Assembly: GCF_003987045.1 (NCBI RefSeq)
Contig: NZ_PIPZ01000002.1
Span: 124,001 to 188,000 of the forward strand
DNA length: 64,000 nt
Reading direction: 5' to 3'
Source of the DNA: Pseudidiomarina marina
GTDB taxonomy: Bacteria; Pseudomonadota; Gammaproteobacteria; Enterobacterales; Alteromonadaceae
This document shows, piece by piece, positions 34,463 to 45,980 of this stretch; the stretch's first letter is position 1; each line of letters starts with the position of its first letter. The notes under the pieces were generated by a model. The model did no database searches. It saw nothing but the letters and a program-made list of their open reading frames with translations, and was not told where the DNA came from. Position numbers and translations under genes: made by a program.

Positions 34463-35372
34463 CGACGACGGGGTTGGCGAACGCGATTGGTGCCACTTCC
34501 GCTTCATCTTCAAACGTCACAAATTCCCACGCCTCTTGATTCTGCAAAACCGCACGCAACAACTGATTATTCAGAGCATGGCCCGATTTAAACGCGCGCA
34601 AGTTACCTAGAATTGCATAGCCACCCATGTATAGGTCGCCAATTGCGTCGAGAATTTTGTGTTTAACGAACTCATCGTCGTAGCGCAAGCCGTCGCTGTT
34701 AAGAATACGGAATTCATCTAGTACCACGGCGTTGTCAAAGCTGCCGCCAAGTGCCAGGTTGTTGGCGCGCAACATTTCGATGTCTTTCATGAAGCCAAAG
34801 GTACGCGCACGGCTAATTTCTTTGATGAAATTACTGCTACTGAAATCAATGCTCAGCACTTGGCCGGTGTCGGCAATTGCCGGGTGGTCGAAATCGATAG
34901 CAAAGTCGATGCGGAAACCGTTATGGGGTAGCAGTTCCGCCCACTTATCACCTTCTTCAACCCGAACCGGCTGTTTAATCTTGATAAACTTTTTCGCTGC
35001 GCCTTGCTCTTCAATTCCCGCGCTCTGTAGCAGGTATACAAAGGGGTGAGAGCTTCCATCCATGATCGGGATTTCGTGGCTGTCCACTTCAATAACAAGA
35101 TTGTCGATGCCCATTGCCGCAACCGCCGCAAGCAAATGCTCGACGGTAGATACACGCACGTTGTCATCGTTAATCAGACAGGTACACATACGCGTATCCC
35201 GCACTAACTCAGCGTTAGCAGGAATATCAACCGCAGGGTTCAAATCCACACGGCGAAACACCAGACCTGTATTCACAGGTGCTGGGCGCAGCGTGAGCTG
35301 AACCTTGTTGCCTTTATGCAAACCCACACCAGTGGTTGCAATCGGCTGCTTGATTGTACGTTGTGTAATCAT
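34458..35372 (-). CDS. lpxC: UDP-3-O-acyl-N-acetylglucosamine deacetylase
   Basis: This 304-residue zinc amidase catalyses the committed step of lipid A synthesis. I start at the ATG at 35372 ([21 protein letters not shown]); a TTG 24 bp upstream is less likely. Zinc-site segments are [17 protein letters not shown] (His) near residue 75 and [15 protein letters not shown] (His and Asp) near 238, with [12 protein letters not shown] near 265. It closes the dcw cluster after ftsZ, as in E. coli. The final residues ([12 protein letters not shown]) end at a TAG contributed by a REP-like palindrome. Confidence 0.97.
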   Translation of the reverse strand: MITQRTIKQPIATTGVGLHKGNKVQLTLRPAPVNTGLVFRRVDLNPAVDIPANAELVRDTRMCTCLINDDNVRVSTVEHLLAAVAAMGIDNLVIEVDSHEIPIMDGSSHPFVYLLQSAGIEEQGAAKKFIKIKQPVRVEEGDKWAELLPHNGFRIDFAIDFDHPAIADTGQVLSIDFSSSNFIKEISRARTFGFMKDIEMLRANNLALGGSFDNAVVLDEFRILNSDGLRYDDEFVKHKILDAIGDLYMGGYAILGNLRAFKSGHALNNQLLRAVLQNQEAWEFVTFEDEAEVAPIAFANPVVA

Positions 35373-35482
35373 GTCTGCTCTTCTCGTTCTTCTCAAAAGT
35401 TAAAGAAGTTTCCAGTCCTTTGACTAGCAAAAGGCGCAATAGTTTACCGGATTATCTAAAAAACCGCAAGAAAACCGCGTTC

Positions 35483-36709
35483 TTAATCGACTTGACGGCG
35501 TAAAAATGCCGGGATGTCGAGATAATCCATATCTTTGCCTTGATTTGCCTGAGGTTTTGACGCTGGCTTCGATGCCACCGGCTCTGCCTCCATAGGCTCT
35601 TCATCTACTTCTGGTTCCAACTGGCGTGCCGTAGCCGTGTTGCTGTAATTGTTACCAGCGGCTGAGCTACCAGCTGAAGTACGGTTACCATAGCTTGGCG
35701 CTGGTTCGCGACGATTAACCAGCGAGATATCAGGCTTTCGTTCACCACCAATTCCGGTAGCAACGACAGTAACGCGTAATTCTTCCGACATATCCATATC
35801 AATAACGGTACCGACGATAACCGTTGCGTTCTCAGACACGAAGCCTTTAACAACGTTACCGACAATCTCGAACTCTTCCATGCTCAAGTCCATACCAGCG
35901 GTGATGTTCAACAATACGCCACGAGCACCAGAAAGATCGATATCTTCCAGCAGTGGGCTGTTGATCGCCATTTCGGCCGCTTCCTGCGCACGATCTTCAC
36001 CACGTGCCACACCGGTACCCATCATCGCAGTGCCCATTTCGCGCATCACTGCACGAACGTCAGCAAAGTCGACGTTAATTAAACCATCACGGGTAATTAA
36101 ATCGGAGATGCCTTGAACCGCGCCTAATAATACGTCGTTTGCCTTGCCGAATGCATCCAACAAACTGGTGCCTTTACCTAAAACTTTCAAAAGTTTTTCG
36201 TTCGGAATGGTAATCAACGAGTCGACATAGCGAGCCAGCTGTTCAATGCCTTCTTTTGCTGCAGCCATGCGGCGCTGACCTTCGAACGGAAATGGCTTGG
36301 TCACTACCGCTACCGTTAGGATACCGAGCTCGCGCGCAACTTCCGCAACGACCGGTGCTGCACCAGTACCGGTGCCACCGCCCATACCGGCCGCGATAAA
36401 TACCATATCGGCGCCCTGCAACTGCTTGCGAATTTCATCGCGCGCTTCTTCAGCGGCCTGACGACCGACTTCCGGATTGGCGCCAGCACCGAGTCCTTTG
36501 GTGATGTCGCTGCCGAGTTGAATGGTCACATGAGCACCGTGATTACGCAGCGCTTGCGCATCGGTGTTGGCAACAATAAATTGCACGCCCTCAATGGACT
36601 CATTGATCATGTGTTTCACGGCGTTGCCACCGCCACCACCGACGCCGATGACTTTAATCACCGCGTCAGTATCAAAGTTGTTGAGTACTTCAAACACTTC
36701 TTCTGACAT
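35483..36709 (-). CDS. ftsZ: Cell-division GTPase FtsZ
   Basis: This 408-residue tubulin homologue forms the Z ring. The GTP-binding [12 protein letters not shown] is near residues 107-118, the T7 synergy loop segment [11 protein letters not shown] near 207, and the conserved C-terminal peptide [12 protein letters not shown] lies at the end, where FtsA and ZipA bind. It lies between ftsA (64 bp upstream) and lpxC. Confidence 0.98.
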   Translation of the reverse strand: MSEEVFEVLNNFDTDAVIKVIGVGGGGGNAVKHMINESIEGVQFIVANTDAQALRNHGAHVTIQLGSDITKGLGAGANPEVGRQAAEEARDEIRKQLQGADMVFIAAGMGGGTGTGAAPVVAEVARELGILTVAVVTKPFPFEGQRRMAAAKEGIEQLARYVDSLITIPNEKLLKVLGKGTSLLDAFGKANDVLLGAVQGISDLITRDGLINVDFADVRAVMREMGTAMMGTGVARGEDRAQEAAEMAINSPLLEDIDLSGARGVLLNITAGMDLSMEEFEIVGNVVKGFVSENATVIVGTVIDMDMSEELRVTVVATGIGGERKPDISLVNRREPAPSYGNRTSAGSSAAGNNYSNTATARQLEPEVDEEPMEAEPVASKPASKPQANQGKDMDYLDIPAFLRRQVD

Positions 36710-36773
36710 GTTAATTCTCCTTTAACCTGCTTATTGTACTACCCCTAAATTCATATCCAAAATGTTGTTTTTA

Positions 36774-38006
36774 TTAAAACTCGCCCTTAAACCAGCTCAA
36801 TAAACGTTTCCCCATTCCTATAACGTTCGTTGAGCTTGCTTCAGTTTGACGATTTTGGACATCTTGTTGGCCATAACGTAACAAGCCAACCGCCGTCGCA
36901 TAGGTTGGATCTTGTACGTAATCGCTCAAGCCGTGCATGCCAAGTGGCTCGCCTAAGCGCACTGGCATTTGAAATATTTCTTCGGCAAACTCAATGGCTC
37001 CTTCCATGCGGCCGCAGCCGCCGGTGAGCACTATACCTGCCGCAATTTGATCTTCTAAACCGCTTTGCGTGATCTGGTCACGAATCAATTCGAATAGCTC
37101 TTGGTAACGTGGTTCGACCACCTCAGCTAAAATATGCCGTTCCATGCTACGTGATGGACGTCCACCCACGGATGGCACTTCAATATGGTCATCTTTACCA
37201 ACCAATTCGCGCAGTGCACATGCATATTTGGTTTTAATTTCTTCGGCATGATTCAATGGCGTGCGGAAGATTTTCGCGATGTCGCTGGTGACCTGGTTAC
37301 CTGCCGCTGGAATGACTGCGGTGTGACGCAATACGCCACCCGTGTAAATATTGATATCGATAGTACCTGCGCCCATATCGACCAGCGCCACGCCCAAATC
37401 TTTCTCGTCGTCAGTCAGTACCGCGTAGCTTGACGCCAATGCCGAGAAAATCAGACGGTCGACGCTTAATCCGCAACGCTCGACCGCCTTTTCGATATTT
37501 TTCGCCATGTCGTTTGCACAAGTAATAATATGGACACGGGCTTCCATACGCACACCCGACATACCGATGGGGCTTTTGATACTCTCTTGCGAATCAATAA
37601 TGAATTCTTGTGGCAGCACATGCAAAATGCGGCGTTCTTGCGCAATCGGCACCGATTTCGCAGCGTGGATCACGCTATCAACATCGTCTTGAGTCACTTC
37701 TGCTTCATTAATCGGCACCATACCTGATTCGTTCTGACACGCAATGTGACGACCGGAAATGTTCAGATAGACTGAGGCAATACGGCAGTCGGCCATTAGT
37801 TCTGCTTCTTCCACCGCACGCTGAATTGATTGCACGACAAGATTCAAATCGTTCACGCCGCCTTTGTCCATACCGCGCGCAGCTGCGGCACCAACGCCTA
37901 TAACGCTGATATCACCATCGGGCATGACTTCACCAATCAGCGCCACCACTTTACTGGTGCCGATGTCTAGCCCTACTACCATGTTCCGTTCTGCTGCTTT
38001 CGACAT
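36774..38006 (-). CDS. ftsA: Cell-division actin-like protein FtsA
   Basis: This 410-residue protein tethers FtsZ to the membrane. The phosphate-1 segment GLDIGTSKVVALIGE and phosphate-2 region LVDMGAGTIDINIY show the actin fold, and the C-terminus ends in an amphipathic membrane-targeting helix (GKRLLSWFKGEF). I start at the ATG at 38006 (MSKAAERN); the upstream 22 codons belong to the end of ftsQ. It is separated from ftsQ by one base. Confidence 0.97.
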   Translation of the reverse strand: MSKAAERNMVVGLDIGTSKVVALIGEVMPDGDISVIGVGAAAARGMDKGGVNDLNLVVQSIQRAVEEAELMADCRIASVYLNISGRHIACQNESGMVPINEAEVTQDDVDSVIHAAKSVPIAQERRILHVLPQEFIIDSQESIKSPIGMSGVRMEARVHIITCANDMAKNIEKAVERCGLSVDRLIFSALASSYAVLTDDEKDLGVALVDMGAGTIDINIYTGGVLRHTAVIPAAGNQVTSDIAKIFRTPLNHAEEIKTKYACALRELVGKDDHIEVPSVGGRPSRSMERHILAEVVEPRYQELFELIRDQITQSGLEDQIAAGIVLTGGCGRMEGAIEFAEEIFQMPVRLGEPLGMHGLSDYVQDPTYATAVGLLRYGQQDVQNRQTEASSTNVIGMGKRLLSWFKGEF

Positions 38007-38007
38007 G

Positions 38008-38745
38008 CTATTTTCTCTCTTGGTCTTCTTTCCACGCCACCGCAACGCCGGTGTCATAACGTAAATCGACATAATCTATTGGCTGCGTTTTATGGCGCAC
38101 TATGGTCGGGAATACCTCAATAAATCGCTGTACCCGTTCTAGTAAGCCTTCGCGGCCTAAGCGCAGACGAATGCCTGATAACAACTCAACATCCACTGCA
38201 AAACGCTCGGAGAGCGTCAGCGCCACCACCTGGTGGCCGTTAATTTCAAGCAGTTCATGCACTTGTTGATACTGCTCTACAGTTTCTTTGACTGCGTGTT
38301 CTGGGCCAAACAATTTCGGCAGTAACTCATCAATCACCGATTTGTCGACTTCAAACACTTCGCCCGTTGCACTAACTAAAGCATTCGGGCGGCTATTTTC
38401 GTTCCAATGGCCCAGCGGTTTCTGCTCAACCAAAAACACCTTTAAAATATCCGGCCATTCCTTACGAACCGATGCCTGAGCAATCCATGGCTCCGATTCA
38501 AGCCGTTCGCGAATGACATTCACATCCGCCGAGAAAAAACTGCCCAGTTCTTCTCCGGCCAACGCATCACGTACTTGTGTGCGCTGTAGATACTTCAGTT
38601 CGCCTTGCACCACTAACCGTTTCAACGGTACTTCATTGGCATCCATGGCGAGGTAATACAACCACGCGACTCCGGCTATGGCTCCGATGACGACGCTGAG
38701 AAAAAAGCTAAATCCCAGCCAAAACTGCCAGCGGACTGCCGCCAC
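38008..38745 (-). CDS. ftsQ: Cell-division protein FtsQ
   Basis: This 245-residue bitopic protein has one membrane helix at about 11-31 and a periplasmic POTRA domain (VPLKRLVVQGELKYLQRTQV, about 40-110) followed by a beta domain that binds FtsB/FtsL. The start is a GTG, one base after the ddl stop. It recruits the FtsQLB complex to the septum. Confidence 0.95.
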   Translation of the reverse strand: MAAVRWQFWLGFSFFLSVVIGAIAGVAWLYYLAMDANEVPLKRLVVQGELKYLQRTQVRDALAGEELGSFFSADVNVIRERLESEPWIAQASVRKEWPDILKVFLVEQKPLGHWNENSRPNALVSATGEVFEVDKSVIDELLPKLFGPEHAVKETVEQYQQVHELLEINGHQVVALTLSERFAVDVELLSGIRLRLGREGLLERVQRFIEVFPTIVRHKTQPIDYVDLRYDTGVAVAWKEDQERK

Positions 38746-38746
38746 A

Positions 38747-39670
38747 CTACACCTCGCTAAGTTCGAGAATGCGCTTCACCAGTTGCTCGAAGCTCATGCC
38801 AACCGCCTTCGCGGCCATCGGCACCAAACTCTTGGTGGTCATACCCGGCACCATGTTCGCTTCAAGTAACTTAAAATTCCCGTTGTGATCGCACATCACG
38901 TCAATGCGTCCCCAACCTTTTCCACCCACTGCATGAAATGCCGTTACCGCTAGTTGTTCTAACGCTCGCTCTTCAAGTTCACACAAGCCCGCTGGGCAGT
39001 GGTACTGGGTGTCACCCGCTTGATACTTTGCATCGTAATCATAAAACTCGTGCGTTGACTGCACCCGAATAGCCGGTAAGGCTTGATCACCTAAAATTGA
39101 CACGGTGTACTCAGGACCGCTGAGCCAGCTTTCAACCAGAGCCTCGCGGTCATATTTGTGCGCCAGCGCGACAGCTTGCTCAAGCTCTGCAGCATTGCGA
39201 GCTGGGCTCATTCCAATACTGCTGCCTTCTTGCGCCGGCTTCACCATCACTTTGCCACCCAAATCGGTGATCAGTGCTTGCCAATCGACCGCACGTCCTC
39301 GCGCAATCACGGCACTTGGCGCCACCGGCAAACCAGCCGCTTGCCAAACTTGCTTGGTACGTACTTTATCCATCGCTAGCGCGCACCCTAACACGCCACT
39401 ACCGGTATACGGAATGCCCAAATACTCAAGCGCACCTTGAATGGTGCCATCTTCACCGCCACGGCCATGCAGAACAATAAAGGCACGGTCAAATTGTTGC
39501 TCAACCAAGGCAGTCAAAGGCTGCTCTGCAGGGTCAAAACCTTGCGCATTAATGCCTTGTGCTTGCAATGCAGCGAGAACGGCCTGGCCCGAGCGCAACG
39601 ACACCTCACGCTCCGCTGAATGGCCGCCATACAATACAGCGACTTTGCCAAACTCAGTCTTCGCTACCAT
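38747..39670 (-). CDS. ddl: D-alanine--D-alanine ligase
   Basis: This 307-residue ATP-grasp enzyme makes the D-Ala-D-Ala dipeptide for MurF. Key segments are [16 protein letters not shown]-like at the N-terminus, [15 protein letters not shown] near residue 145, and [27 protein letters not shown] near 255-280. It overlaps the murC end by 7 bp and precedes ftsQ. Of the DdlA/DdlB pair this is the cluster-linked (DdlB) type. Confidence 0.97.
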   Translation of the reverse strand: MVAKTEFGKVAVLYGGHSAEREVSLRSGQAVLAALQAQGINAQGFDPAEQPLTALVEQQFDRAFIVLHGRGGEDGTIQGALEYLGIPYTGSGVLGCALAMDKVRTKQVWQAAGLPVAPSAVIARGRAVDWQALITDLGGKVMVKPAQEGSSIGMSPARNAAELEQAVALAHKYDREALVESWLSGPEYTVSILGDQALPAIRVQSTHEFYDYDAKYQAGDTQYHCPAGLCELEERALEQLAVTAFHAVGGKGWGRIDVMCDHNGNFKLLEANMVPGMTTKSLVPMAAKAVGMSFEQLVKRILELSEV

Positions 39671-41163
39671 GACTTGGATTCTCCTTGCAATTCATCCGCT
39701 TTATGCCGCAATTGTGTTGGCGCTAGCTGCGTAGCAACCAAATCGCGTGCAATTGCACCAATGTTTCCGGCGCCTTGCGCTAGCAACATATCATTCGGTT
39801 GCAGAACATCCGCTAATACTTTGTACAACGACGCACGATCACCTACGTAAATCGGTTCCATTTGCCCGCGCATACGAATAGCACGTGCTAAAGCACGACT
39901 ATCTGCGCCAGTTACCGGCGCTTCGCCGGCACTATACACATCCAACAGTAACAACACATCAACTTCGCTTAATACATTTACGAAATCATCAAATAAGTCG
40001 CGGGTACGTGAGTAACGATGTGGCTGAAACGCCATCACGATACGTCGATCTGGCCAACCTGCACGTGCTGCCGCAATCGTAACCGCCACCTCCGACGGAT
40101 GATGGCCGTAATCATCAACTAACAATACATCTCCCGATTGACCGTTATGCTCACTCGCAAACGCGCCGAGGTGCTCAAAACGACGACCAATACCGCCAAA
40201 TTTTTCCAAGGCGGCAATAATCGCATCATCGCTAACGCCTTCGTCGGTTGCTACGGCAATAGCAGCCAGCGCATTCAAGGCATTGTGCTTACCGGGTAGG
40301 TTGACGGTGACAGTTAACGGTTCAAAGCCATGACGATAAACAGTGAATGAGCTTTGCCCGCCGTTTTGCTGATAATTTGCTGCACGTACTTCGGCATCTT
40401 CGCTAAAGCCATAAGTAATAATTTGACGGCCAACACGTGGTAATAGATCGCGTACTACAGGATCATCGACACACATCACCGCTAAACCATAAAACGGTAG
40501 GTTGTGAAGGAAATCCACATAGGTATCGAGCAGCTTATTAAAGTCGCCGCCATAGGTGTCCATGTGATCCGCTTCAATATTGGTAACGACAGAAACCATT
40601 GGCTGCAAGTGCAAGAACGATGCATCGGACTCATCTGCTTCCGCAATCAAATATTTACTGGTACCTAAGCGGGCATTAGTGCCAGCACTATTTAGCAAAC
40701 CACCAATGACAAAGGTGGGGTCTAACGCCGCTTCAGCGAATACGCTAGCAATTAAGCTCGTGGTCGTGGTTTTGCCATGGGTACCGGCAATTGCTACGCC
40801 ATGACGGAATCGCATGAGCTCCGCCAACATTTCAGCACGGCGTACTTGTGGAATCATTTGCTCGTTGGCTGCCACAAGTTCTGGATTATCTGCTTTAATT
40901 GCTGATGACACGACAATTACATCGGCGCCTTGAATGTTCTCGGCCGCATGGCCGATAAAAATTTCGGCACCAAAATTACGTAAACGTTGGGTGTTTGCGT
41001 TCTCAGCTATATCTGAGCCAGCAATGGTGTAGCCTTGATTTAGCAATACTTCAGCAATGCCGCCCATACCCGCGCCGCCAATGCCGACAAAGTGAATGCG
41101 ACGCACGCGGCGCATTTCCGGCACACTGACCACTGTAAATGGGGCTAACTTCTCTTGCTTCAT
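39664..41163 (-). CDS. murC: UDP-N-acetylmuramate--L-alanine ligase
   Basis: This 499-residue Mur ligase adds the first L-Ala. The N-terminal [15 protein letters not shown] nucleotide-substrate loop and the ATP loop GTHGKTTTT (about residue 126) are present, and the C-terminal domain carries [11 protein letters not shown]. It lies 2 bp after murG and overlaps ddl by 7 bp. Confidence 0.98.
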   Translation of the reverse strand: MKQEKLAPFTVVSVPEMRRVRRIHFVGIGGAGMGGIAEVLLNQGYTIAGSDIAENANTQRLRNFGAEIFIGHAAENIQGADVIVVSSAIKADNPELVAANEQMIPQVRRAEMLAELMRFRHGVAIAGTHGKTTTTSLIASVFAEAALDPTFVIGGLLNSAGTNARLGTSKYLIAEADESDASFLHLQPMVSVVTNIEADHMDTYGGDFNKLLDTYVDFLHNLPFYGLAVMCVDDPVVRDLLPRVGRQIITYGFSEDAEVRAANYQQNGGQSSFTVYRHGFEPLTVTVNLPGKHNALNALAAIAVATDEGVSDDAIIAALEKFGGIGRRFEHLGAFASEHNGQSGDVLLVDDYGHHPSEVAVTIAAARAGWPDRRIVMAFQPHRYSRTRDLFDDFVNVLSEVDVLLLLDVYSAGEAPVTGADSRALARAIRMRGQMEPIYVGDRASLYKVLADVLQPNDMLLAQGAGNIGAIARDLVATQLAPTQLRHKADELQGESKSW

Positions 41164-41165
41164 TG

Positions 41166-42266
41166 CTATTTGCCTACTTTTATTTGTTCAGGATTTGCCC
41201 AACGCTCACATTGGCTAACTACTGCCTCTGTTGCGTTTGGATAAGCTGCTTGAGCTGCATTCTTACGCATTGTTTCGCGCCCTTCTCGGTCGCGCACTAA
41301 TTCAGTTAACAACTGCACCAAGGGTGTCACTTCTTTTAACTGTGCTTGCGGTAGTAACCGTGCTGCACCAGCTCGCACTAACTCATTAGCGTTCGCGGTT
41401 TGGTGGTCATCCACAGCATGTGGTAACGGCACGAAAATTGCTGGTGTTCCGACAACGGCCAGCTCCGCCACTGTTAACGCGCCAGCGCGACAAATCACGA
41501 CATCGGCATTGCTGTACGCGCTGTGCATGTCATGAATAAAATCTTCAACTTCGAGCGATGCGACTTGCGCCGCTGCATAGGCCTGTTTCACTTCTGCACT
41601 GCGACCTACTCCACATTGGTGGTGGACGCTAAGTTTCTGCTGCAGTTCAGTTTCTAACTGGGAAACGGCAGCGGGAACTGCTTCATTCAGCGCTTGAGCG
41701 CCAAGACTACCGCCAACAATGAGTAAGCGCACACTATCACTAAATTCTTTGTCCGCTATTGGCTTCAACCAATCAGCTCGTAATGGGTTGCCGACCACTT
41801 CGGCATCAGGCAACTGCGCTTTTGCCGCAGCAAAGCCAACCATCACGTGCTGCGCAATACGTGATAGTACCTTGTTAGTGAGCCCCGCAACCGCGTTTTG
41901 CTCATGCACTAACAACGGAATTCCTAATGACCGCGCAGCGAGCCCCGCAGGTCCACATACATAGCCACCGAATGATAAAAGTAACTGTGATTGATGCACC
42001 TTAAGTAATCGTCGACATTGACGAAACGCTTTAAACAGTCGCCATGGCGTGCCTAACTTACGCATCAAGCCGTGCCCACGCACACCCTGCATGGTTATCT
42101 GCTCGAGTTTAAAGCCGGCAGCCGGGACAACGTTACTTTCTAAGCGTTGTTCGGTGGTACCAAGCCACACCACTTCCCAACCATAACCGCGCAGTTGTTC
42201 AGCCACTGCCAGTGCTGGGAACACATGACCACCCGTTCCGGCAGCTGCAATCATCACACGATTCAT
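41166..42266 (-). CDS. murG: Lipid II synthase MurG (UDP-GlcNAc transferase)
   Basis: This 366-residue membrane-associated glycosyltransferase converts lipid I to lipid II. It opens with the glycine-rich [16 protein letters not shown] and has the nucleotide-sugar site [14 protein letters not shown] near residue 125, [11 protein letters not shown] near 190, and [15 protein letters not shown] near 258. It overlaps ftsW by 4 bp (ATGA). Confidence 0.97.
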   Translation of the reverse strand: MNRVMIAAAGTGGHVFPALAVAEQLRGYGWEVVWLGTTEQRLESNVVPAAGFKLEQITMQGVRGHGLMRKLGTPWRLFKAFRQCRRLLKVHQSQLLLSFGGYVCGPAGLAARSLGIPLLVHEQNAVAGLTNKVLSRIAQHVMVGFAAAKAQLPDAEVVGNPLRADWLKPIADKEFSDSVRLLIVGGSLGAQALNEAVPAAVSQLETELQQKLSVHHQCGVGRSAEVKQAYAAAQVASLEVEDFIHDMHSAYSNADVVICRAGALTVAELAVVGTPAIFVPLPHAVDDHQTANANELVRAGAARLLPQAQLKEVTPLVQLLTELVRDREGRETMRKNAAQAAYPNATEAVVSQCERWANPEQIKVGK

Positions 42267-43549
42267 GCGGCACCTCCGGCTTTCGCTGGGCTACGACGGC
42301 GCGGTGCCACTTTAATTTGACTCACCCGTACCTCGTAATCCACTCGTAGTAAAATACCGATGGCAACGCAGCTGATAAGTAAGCTGGTACCACCATAGCT
42401 AATCAGCGGTAATGTCAGCCCTTTCGTCGGTAAAATGCCCGCTGCAGCACCGATATTGACCATAGCTTGAAACGCAAACCAAATACCGATGCCATAGGCG
42501 ACGAAACCGCCATATTGATGACCCGCTTGTAATGCATTTCGCCCCAGTTGCATAACACGCAGTACCAAGGCAAACGACAGTACCAAAATCAAAACAATGC
42601 CGAAAAAGCCCAGCTCTTCACCTACCACAGCCATAATAAAATCGGTGTGCGCTTCAGGTAGGTACTGCAATTTCTGAATACTGTTGCCTAGCCCTTGCCC
42701 GAACCAATCACCGCGGCCGAAGGCCATTAACGATTGCGTCAATTGATACCCACTACCGAATGGATCTTCCCAAGGGTCTAAAAAGGAAATAACGCGGCGC
42801 ATTCGATACGGTTCTTTCACAATTAACAGCACAATCGCTGCAGCAAAGGCGACCATGACGCCAAAGAATTGCCATAACCGTGCACCAGCAAGAAACAGCA
42901 TGCCCACAGCAATACACGACATGACGACCAGCGAGCCAAAGTCTGGCTGCAATAACAGTAATCCGGCGAAGAAGAACAATACCAATAATGGCTTCAAGAA
43001 ACCCTTTAAGTTTTCTTGAACCTCTCCCACGCGGCGGGTTAAGTAACTCGACATATAAATCACGAAAAAGAGCTTAGCGACCTCAGCAACTTGCAATGTT
43101 AATGGCCCTAATTTAATCCAGCGTTTCGCCCCGTTCACTTCGTGACCGATAAACAACACCATGATCAACATGCCCATTGATATAAGCAGCAGACTGCTAC
43201 TACCACTCTCCCACCACTGCACCGGTATTTGTATAACTGTTAGCAATAATGCGATACCGACGCCCACATAAATGCCGTGACGGATCATGAAGTAGAACGG
43301 ATTGCCGGTCAGTCGCTCGGCCACTGGAAACGATGCTGACGTCACCATCACTAGGCCAATGGCGATTAGCGCTAAGGTCAACCAAAGTAGCGCTCGGTCA
43401 TACAATAACGCACTATCGTTGGCCACCCACCAGTCACGCCAACGCTGCCAAAGCGGCACGCTCATAGTATCAAGCGACTGCTGGATACCAAGTTCCAGCT
43501 GCTGCTCGGTGCTATTCGACGTACGCGCTTTATGCGCTTTTGCGACCAT
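42263..43549 (-). CDS. ftsW: Peptidoglycan glycosyltransferase FtsW
   Basis: This 428-residue SEDS protein polymerises septal lipid II with FtsI. It has about ten membrane helices; conserved parts are PYRMRRVISFLDPWEDPFGSG, the long-loop LPEAHTDFIMAVVGEELGF and ISYGGTSLL. I start at the ATG at 43549 because a GGAGG site stands 6 bp upstream; a GTG at 43570 lacks one. It overlaps the murD end by 20 bp. Confidence 0.96.
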   Translation of the reverse strand: MVAKAHKARTSNSTEQQLELGIQQSLDTMSVPLWQRWRDWWVANDSALLYDRALLWLTLALIAIGLVMVTSASFPVAERLTGNPFYFMIRHGIYVGVGIALLLTVIQIPVQWWESGSSSLLLISMGMLIMVLFIGHEVNGAKRWIKLGPLTLQVAEVAKLFFVIYMSSYLTRRVGEVQENLKGFLKPLLVLFFFAGLLLLQPDFGSLVVMSCIAVGMLFLAGARLWQFFGVMVAFAAAIVLLIVKEPYRMRRVISFLDPWEDPFGSGYQLTQSLMAFGRGDWFGQGLGNSIQKLQYLPEAHTDFIMAVVGEELGFFGIVLILVLSFALVLRVMQLGRNALQAGHQYGGFVAYGIGIWFAFQAMVNIGAAAGILPTKGLTLPLISYGGTSLLISCVAIGILLRVDYEVRVSQIKVAPRRRSPAKAGGAA

Positions 43550-44894
43550 AATGGGCCTCCACTGCGGCACGGAATCGTTCGCCCCGCTGTTCGTAATTTT
43601 TAAACATATCTAAACTGGCACAAGCTGGTGACAGCAATACCATGCTATTCGGCGTTGCAAGCTCGGCTGCGGTTGCGACGGCTTCTTCAAGTGTTTTGAC
43701 CCGCACTGCGTGCTCAATCTGGTTGGCGATGCGCTCGCCGTCTTTACCCAACACAATCACCACATCCACTTGCTTGAGAGCGGCACGAAAGTGAGCAAAA
43801 TCAGCACCTTTGCCATCACCACCAGCAATGAGTATCAGCTTGCCTTTTACTAACTGACGGGTGCCAAAAATGGCTGCTTCGGCTGCACCAATGTTGGTGG
43901 CCTTTGAATCGTTCACCCATTGAACTTGCTGATATTCACCCACGAGTTCACAGCGATGCGGCAAACCTTTGAAGCGACGCGCCGCATCAAGTACTTGATA
44001 AGGATCGACACCATAGGCATAAACCAATGCCAATGCGGCTTGAACATTGAGTAAATTATGTACGCCGGTTAACTGCAACTCACTCGCTTTCAGCAACGGT
44101 TTGCCAGCAAAACTAATCGCGAACTCACCTTCGTGCTCAACTAACCCGAATTGGTCAGGTCCATGCTCGCTACTTGGGGTTAGACCAAAAGTAAGCTGAG
44201 CATTCATCGGCACTAAAGACGGCGCCGTCATTTCCTGTTCCCGGTTCCAAACAGCCACGTCAACTCGGTTATAAATGCGATGTTTCGCATTCGAGTAGTC
44301 GCGCAAATCACTGTAGCGATCCATGTGGTCATCGCTGATATTTAAAATGGTGCCAGCACGCAAATGGAGATCGTGCATAAGCTCAAGCTGAAAACTCGAC
44401 AACTCAAGTACAAACACATCGGCTGGTTGCCCAACCAAATCCAATACCGGCACGCCAATATTGCCGCCCATGGCAACCTTCTTGCCGGCGGCGGTCAGTA
44501 AATCGGTGACCAAGCGAGTCACGGTGGATTTTCCATTCGAGCCAGTGATGCCAATAACCGGTTTGTTGGCATGGCGCGCAAATAAATCCATATCACCAAC
44601 AACTGGAATGGCGGCATCAATTGCGAGTTGTAACGCCGGCGTACGTAAGTCAACACCCGGGCTCACAACCAACAAGTCCATTGCCAAAATATGTCCGAGT
44701 TCCAACGCGCCAGTATGAACTTCGAGTTCGGCATTGAGCTCATTGAGCTCTTTCAACCCCGGAGGCTCGGCACGCGTATCGAAAACAACGGGTTCAATAT
44801 CACGCTGCAGCAAATAGCGCACACACGACAACCCTGTTTGGCCGAGACCGACCACACCGATTGCTTCATATGTATCTAATGCTGCTAATTTCAT
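43530..44894 (-). CDS. murD: UDP-N-acetylmuramoylalanine--D-glutamate ligase
   Basis: This 454-residue Mur ligase adds D-Glu. GVVGLGQTGLS is at the N-terminus, the ATP loop GSNGKSTVT near residue 115, NDSKATNIGAAEAAI near 322, and LLSPACASLDMFKNYEQRG near 420. It lies 3 bp after mraY. Confidence 0.97.
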   Translation of the reverse strand: MKLAALDTYEAIGVVGLGQTGLSCVRYLLQRDIEPVVFDTRAEPPGLKELNELNAELEVHTGALELGHILAMDLLVVSPGVDLRTPALQLAIDAAIPVVGDMDLFARHANKPVIGITGSNGKSTVTRLVTDLLTAAGKKVAMGGNIGVPVLDLVGQPADVFVLELSSFQLELMHDLHLRAGTILNISDDHMDRYSDLRDYSNAKHRIYNRVDVAVWNREQEMTAPSLVPMNAQLTFGLTPSSEHGPDQFGLVEHEGEFAISFAGKPLLKASELQLTGVHNLLNVQAALALVYAYGVDPYQVLDAARRFKGLPHRCELVGEYQQVQWVNDSKATNIGAAEAAIFGTRQLVKGKLILIAGGDGKGADFAHFRAALKQVDVVIVLGKDGERIANQIEHAVRVKTLEEAVATAAELATPNSMVLLSPACASLDMFKNYEQRGERFRAAVEAHYGRKSA

Positions 44895-44897
44895 TGT

Positions 44898-45980
44898 TTA
44901 TCTCAACTTCAAGGTTGCTAAACCAATCAATACGAATACCAAACTTAAAATCCAAAAGCGCACAATGACGCGTGGCTCTGGCCAGCCTTTTAATTCGTAG
45001 TGGTGGTGGATAGGAGCCATCCGAAACACACGTTTGCCACGTAATTTGTATGAACCCACTTGGAGCATGACGCTCAAGGTTTCCATCACGAACACACCGC
45101 CCATGATGAAGAGCACCAATTCCTGGCGCACCATGACAGCAATCACGCCGAGCGCGGCACCCAGAGTCAACGAGCCAACATCACCCATGAATACCAGTGC
45201 TGGGTAGGTGTTAAACCAAAGGAAGCCTAAACCAGCACCAAAAATCGCGGTACACACAATCAATAACTCACCAGAAAGCGGTAAGAATGGAATGTTTAAA
45301 TAGCTGGCGAAGTTAGCGTTACCCGACGCATAAGCGAATACCCCAAGCGCGCCAGCGACCATAATGGTTGGCACGATCGCTAAGCCATCAAGACCATCGG
45401 TTAGGTTAACGGCGTTGCTGGTTCCAACAATGACGAAATAGGCCAGCAAGATATACATAAGGCCGAGTTGCGGCATGACATCTTTAAAAAACGGCACCAG
45501 CAGTTGCGTTTCTGCGCCAACGGTGGCGTGGGCATACAAATAGACAGCGGCTAGCGTGGCAATTAACGATTGCCAGAAATACTTCCATCGAGCCGGAAGA
45601 CCTCGCGGATTCTTCTGCACGACTTTACGATAGTCATCGACAAACCCGACAGCACCAAAACCCAATACCACAGCCAACACGACCTGCACATAATGATTCG
45701 ATAAATCCGCCCACAACAAGGTAGAGATGACGATGGAAGCGATAATGAGCACGCCGCCCATGGTTGGTGTTCCGGCCTTACTTAAATGACTTTGTGGGCC
45801 GTCATCGCGAACCGCTTGTCCTACTTGCAAGCGTTGCAAGTATTTGATCAGTGTTGGCCCCATCCACAGGGAAATCAACAATGCGGTCAATACACTTAAA
45901 ATTGCGCGCATGGTTAGATACGAGATGACGTTAAACGCACTCGCAAACTGCGTGAGGTATTCCGCTAACCACACTAACAT
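44898..45980 (-). CDS. mraY: Phospho-N-acetylmuramoyl-pentapeptide transferase
   Basis: This 360-residue integral membrane enzyme attaches the pentapeptide sugar to undecaprenyl phosphate (lipid I). The conserved [10 protein letters not shown] (about residue 70), the DDYRK Asp pair (about 115), [10 protein letters not shown] (about 192) and the [11 protein letters not shown] loop (about 322) are present. It overlaps murF by 7 bp. Confidence 0.98.
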   Translation of the reverse strand: MLVWLAEYLTQFASAFNVISYLTMRAILSVLTALLISLWMGPTLIKYLQRLQVGQAVRDDGPQSHLSKAGTPTMGGVLIIASIVISTLLWADLSNHYVQVVLAVVLGFGAVGFVDDYRKVVQKNPRGLPARWKYFWQSLIATLAAVYLYAHATVGAETQLLVPFFKDVMPQLGLMYILLAYFVIVGTSNAVNLTDGLDGLAIVPTIMVAGALGVFAYASGNANFASYLNIPFLPLSGELLIVCTAIFGAGLGFLWFNTYPALVFMGDVGSLTLGAALGVIAVMVRQELVLFIMGGVFVMETLSVMLQVGSYKLRGKRVFRMAPIHHHYELKGWPEPRVIVRFWILSLVFVLIGLATLKLR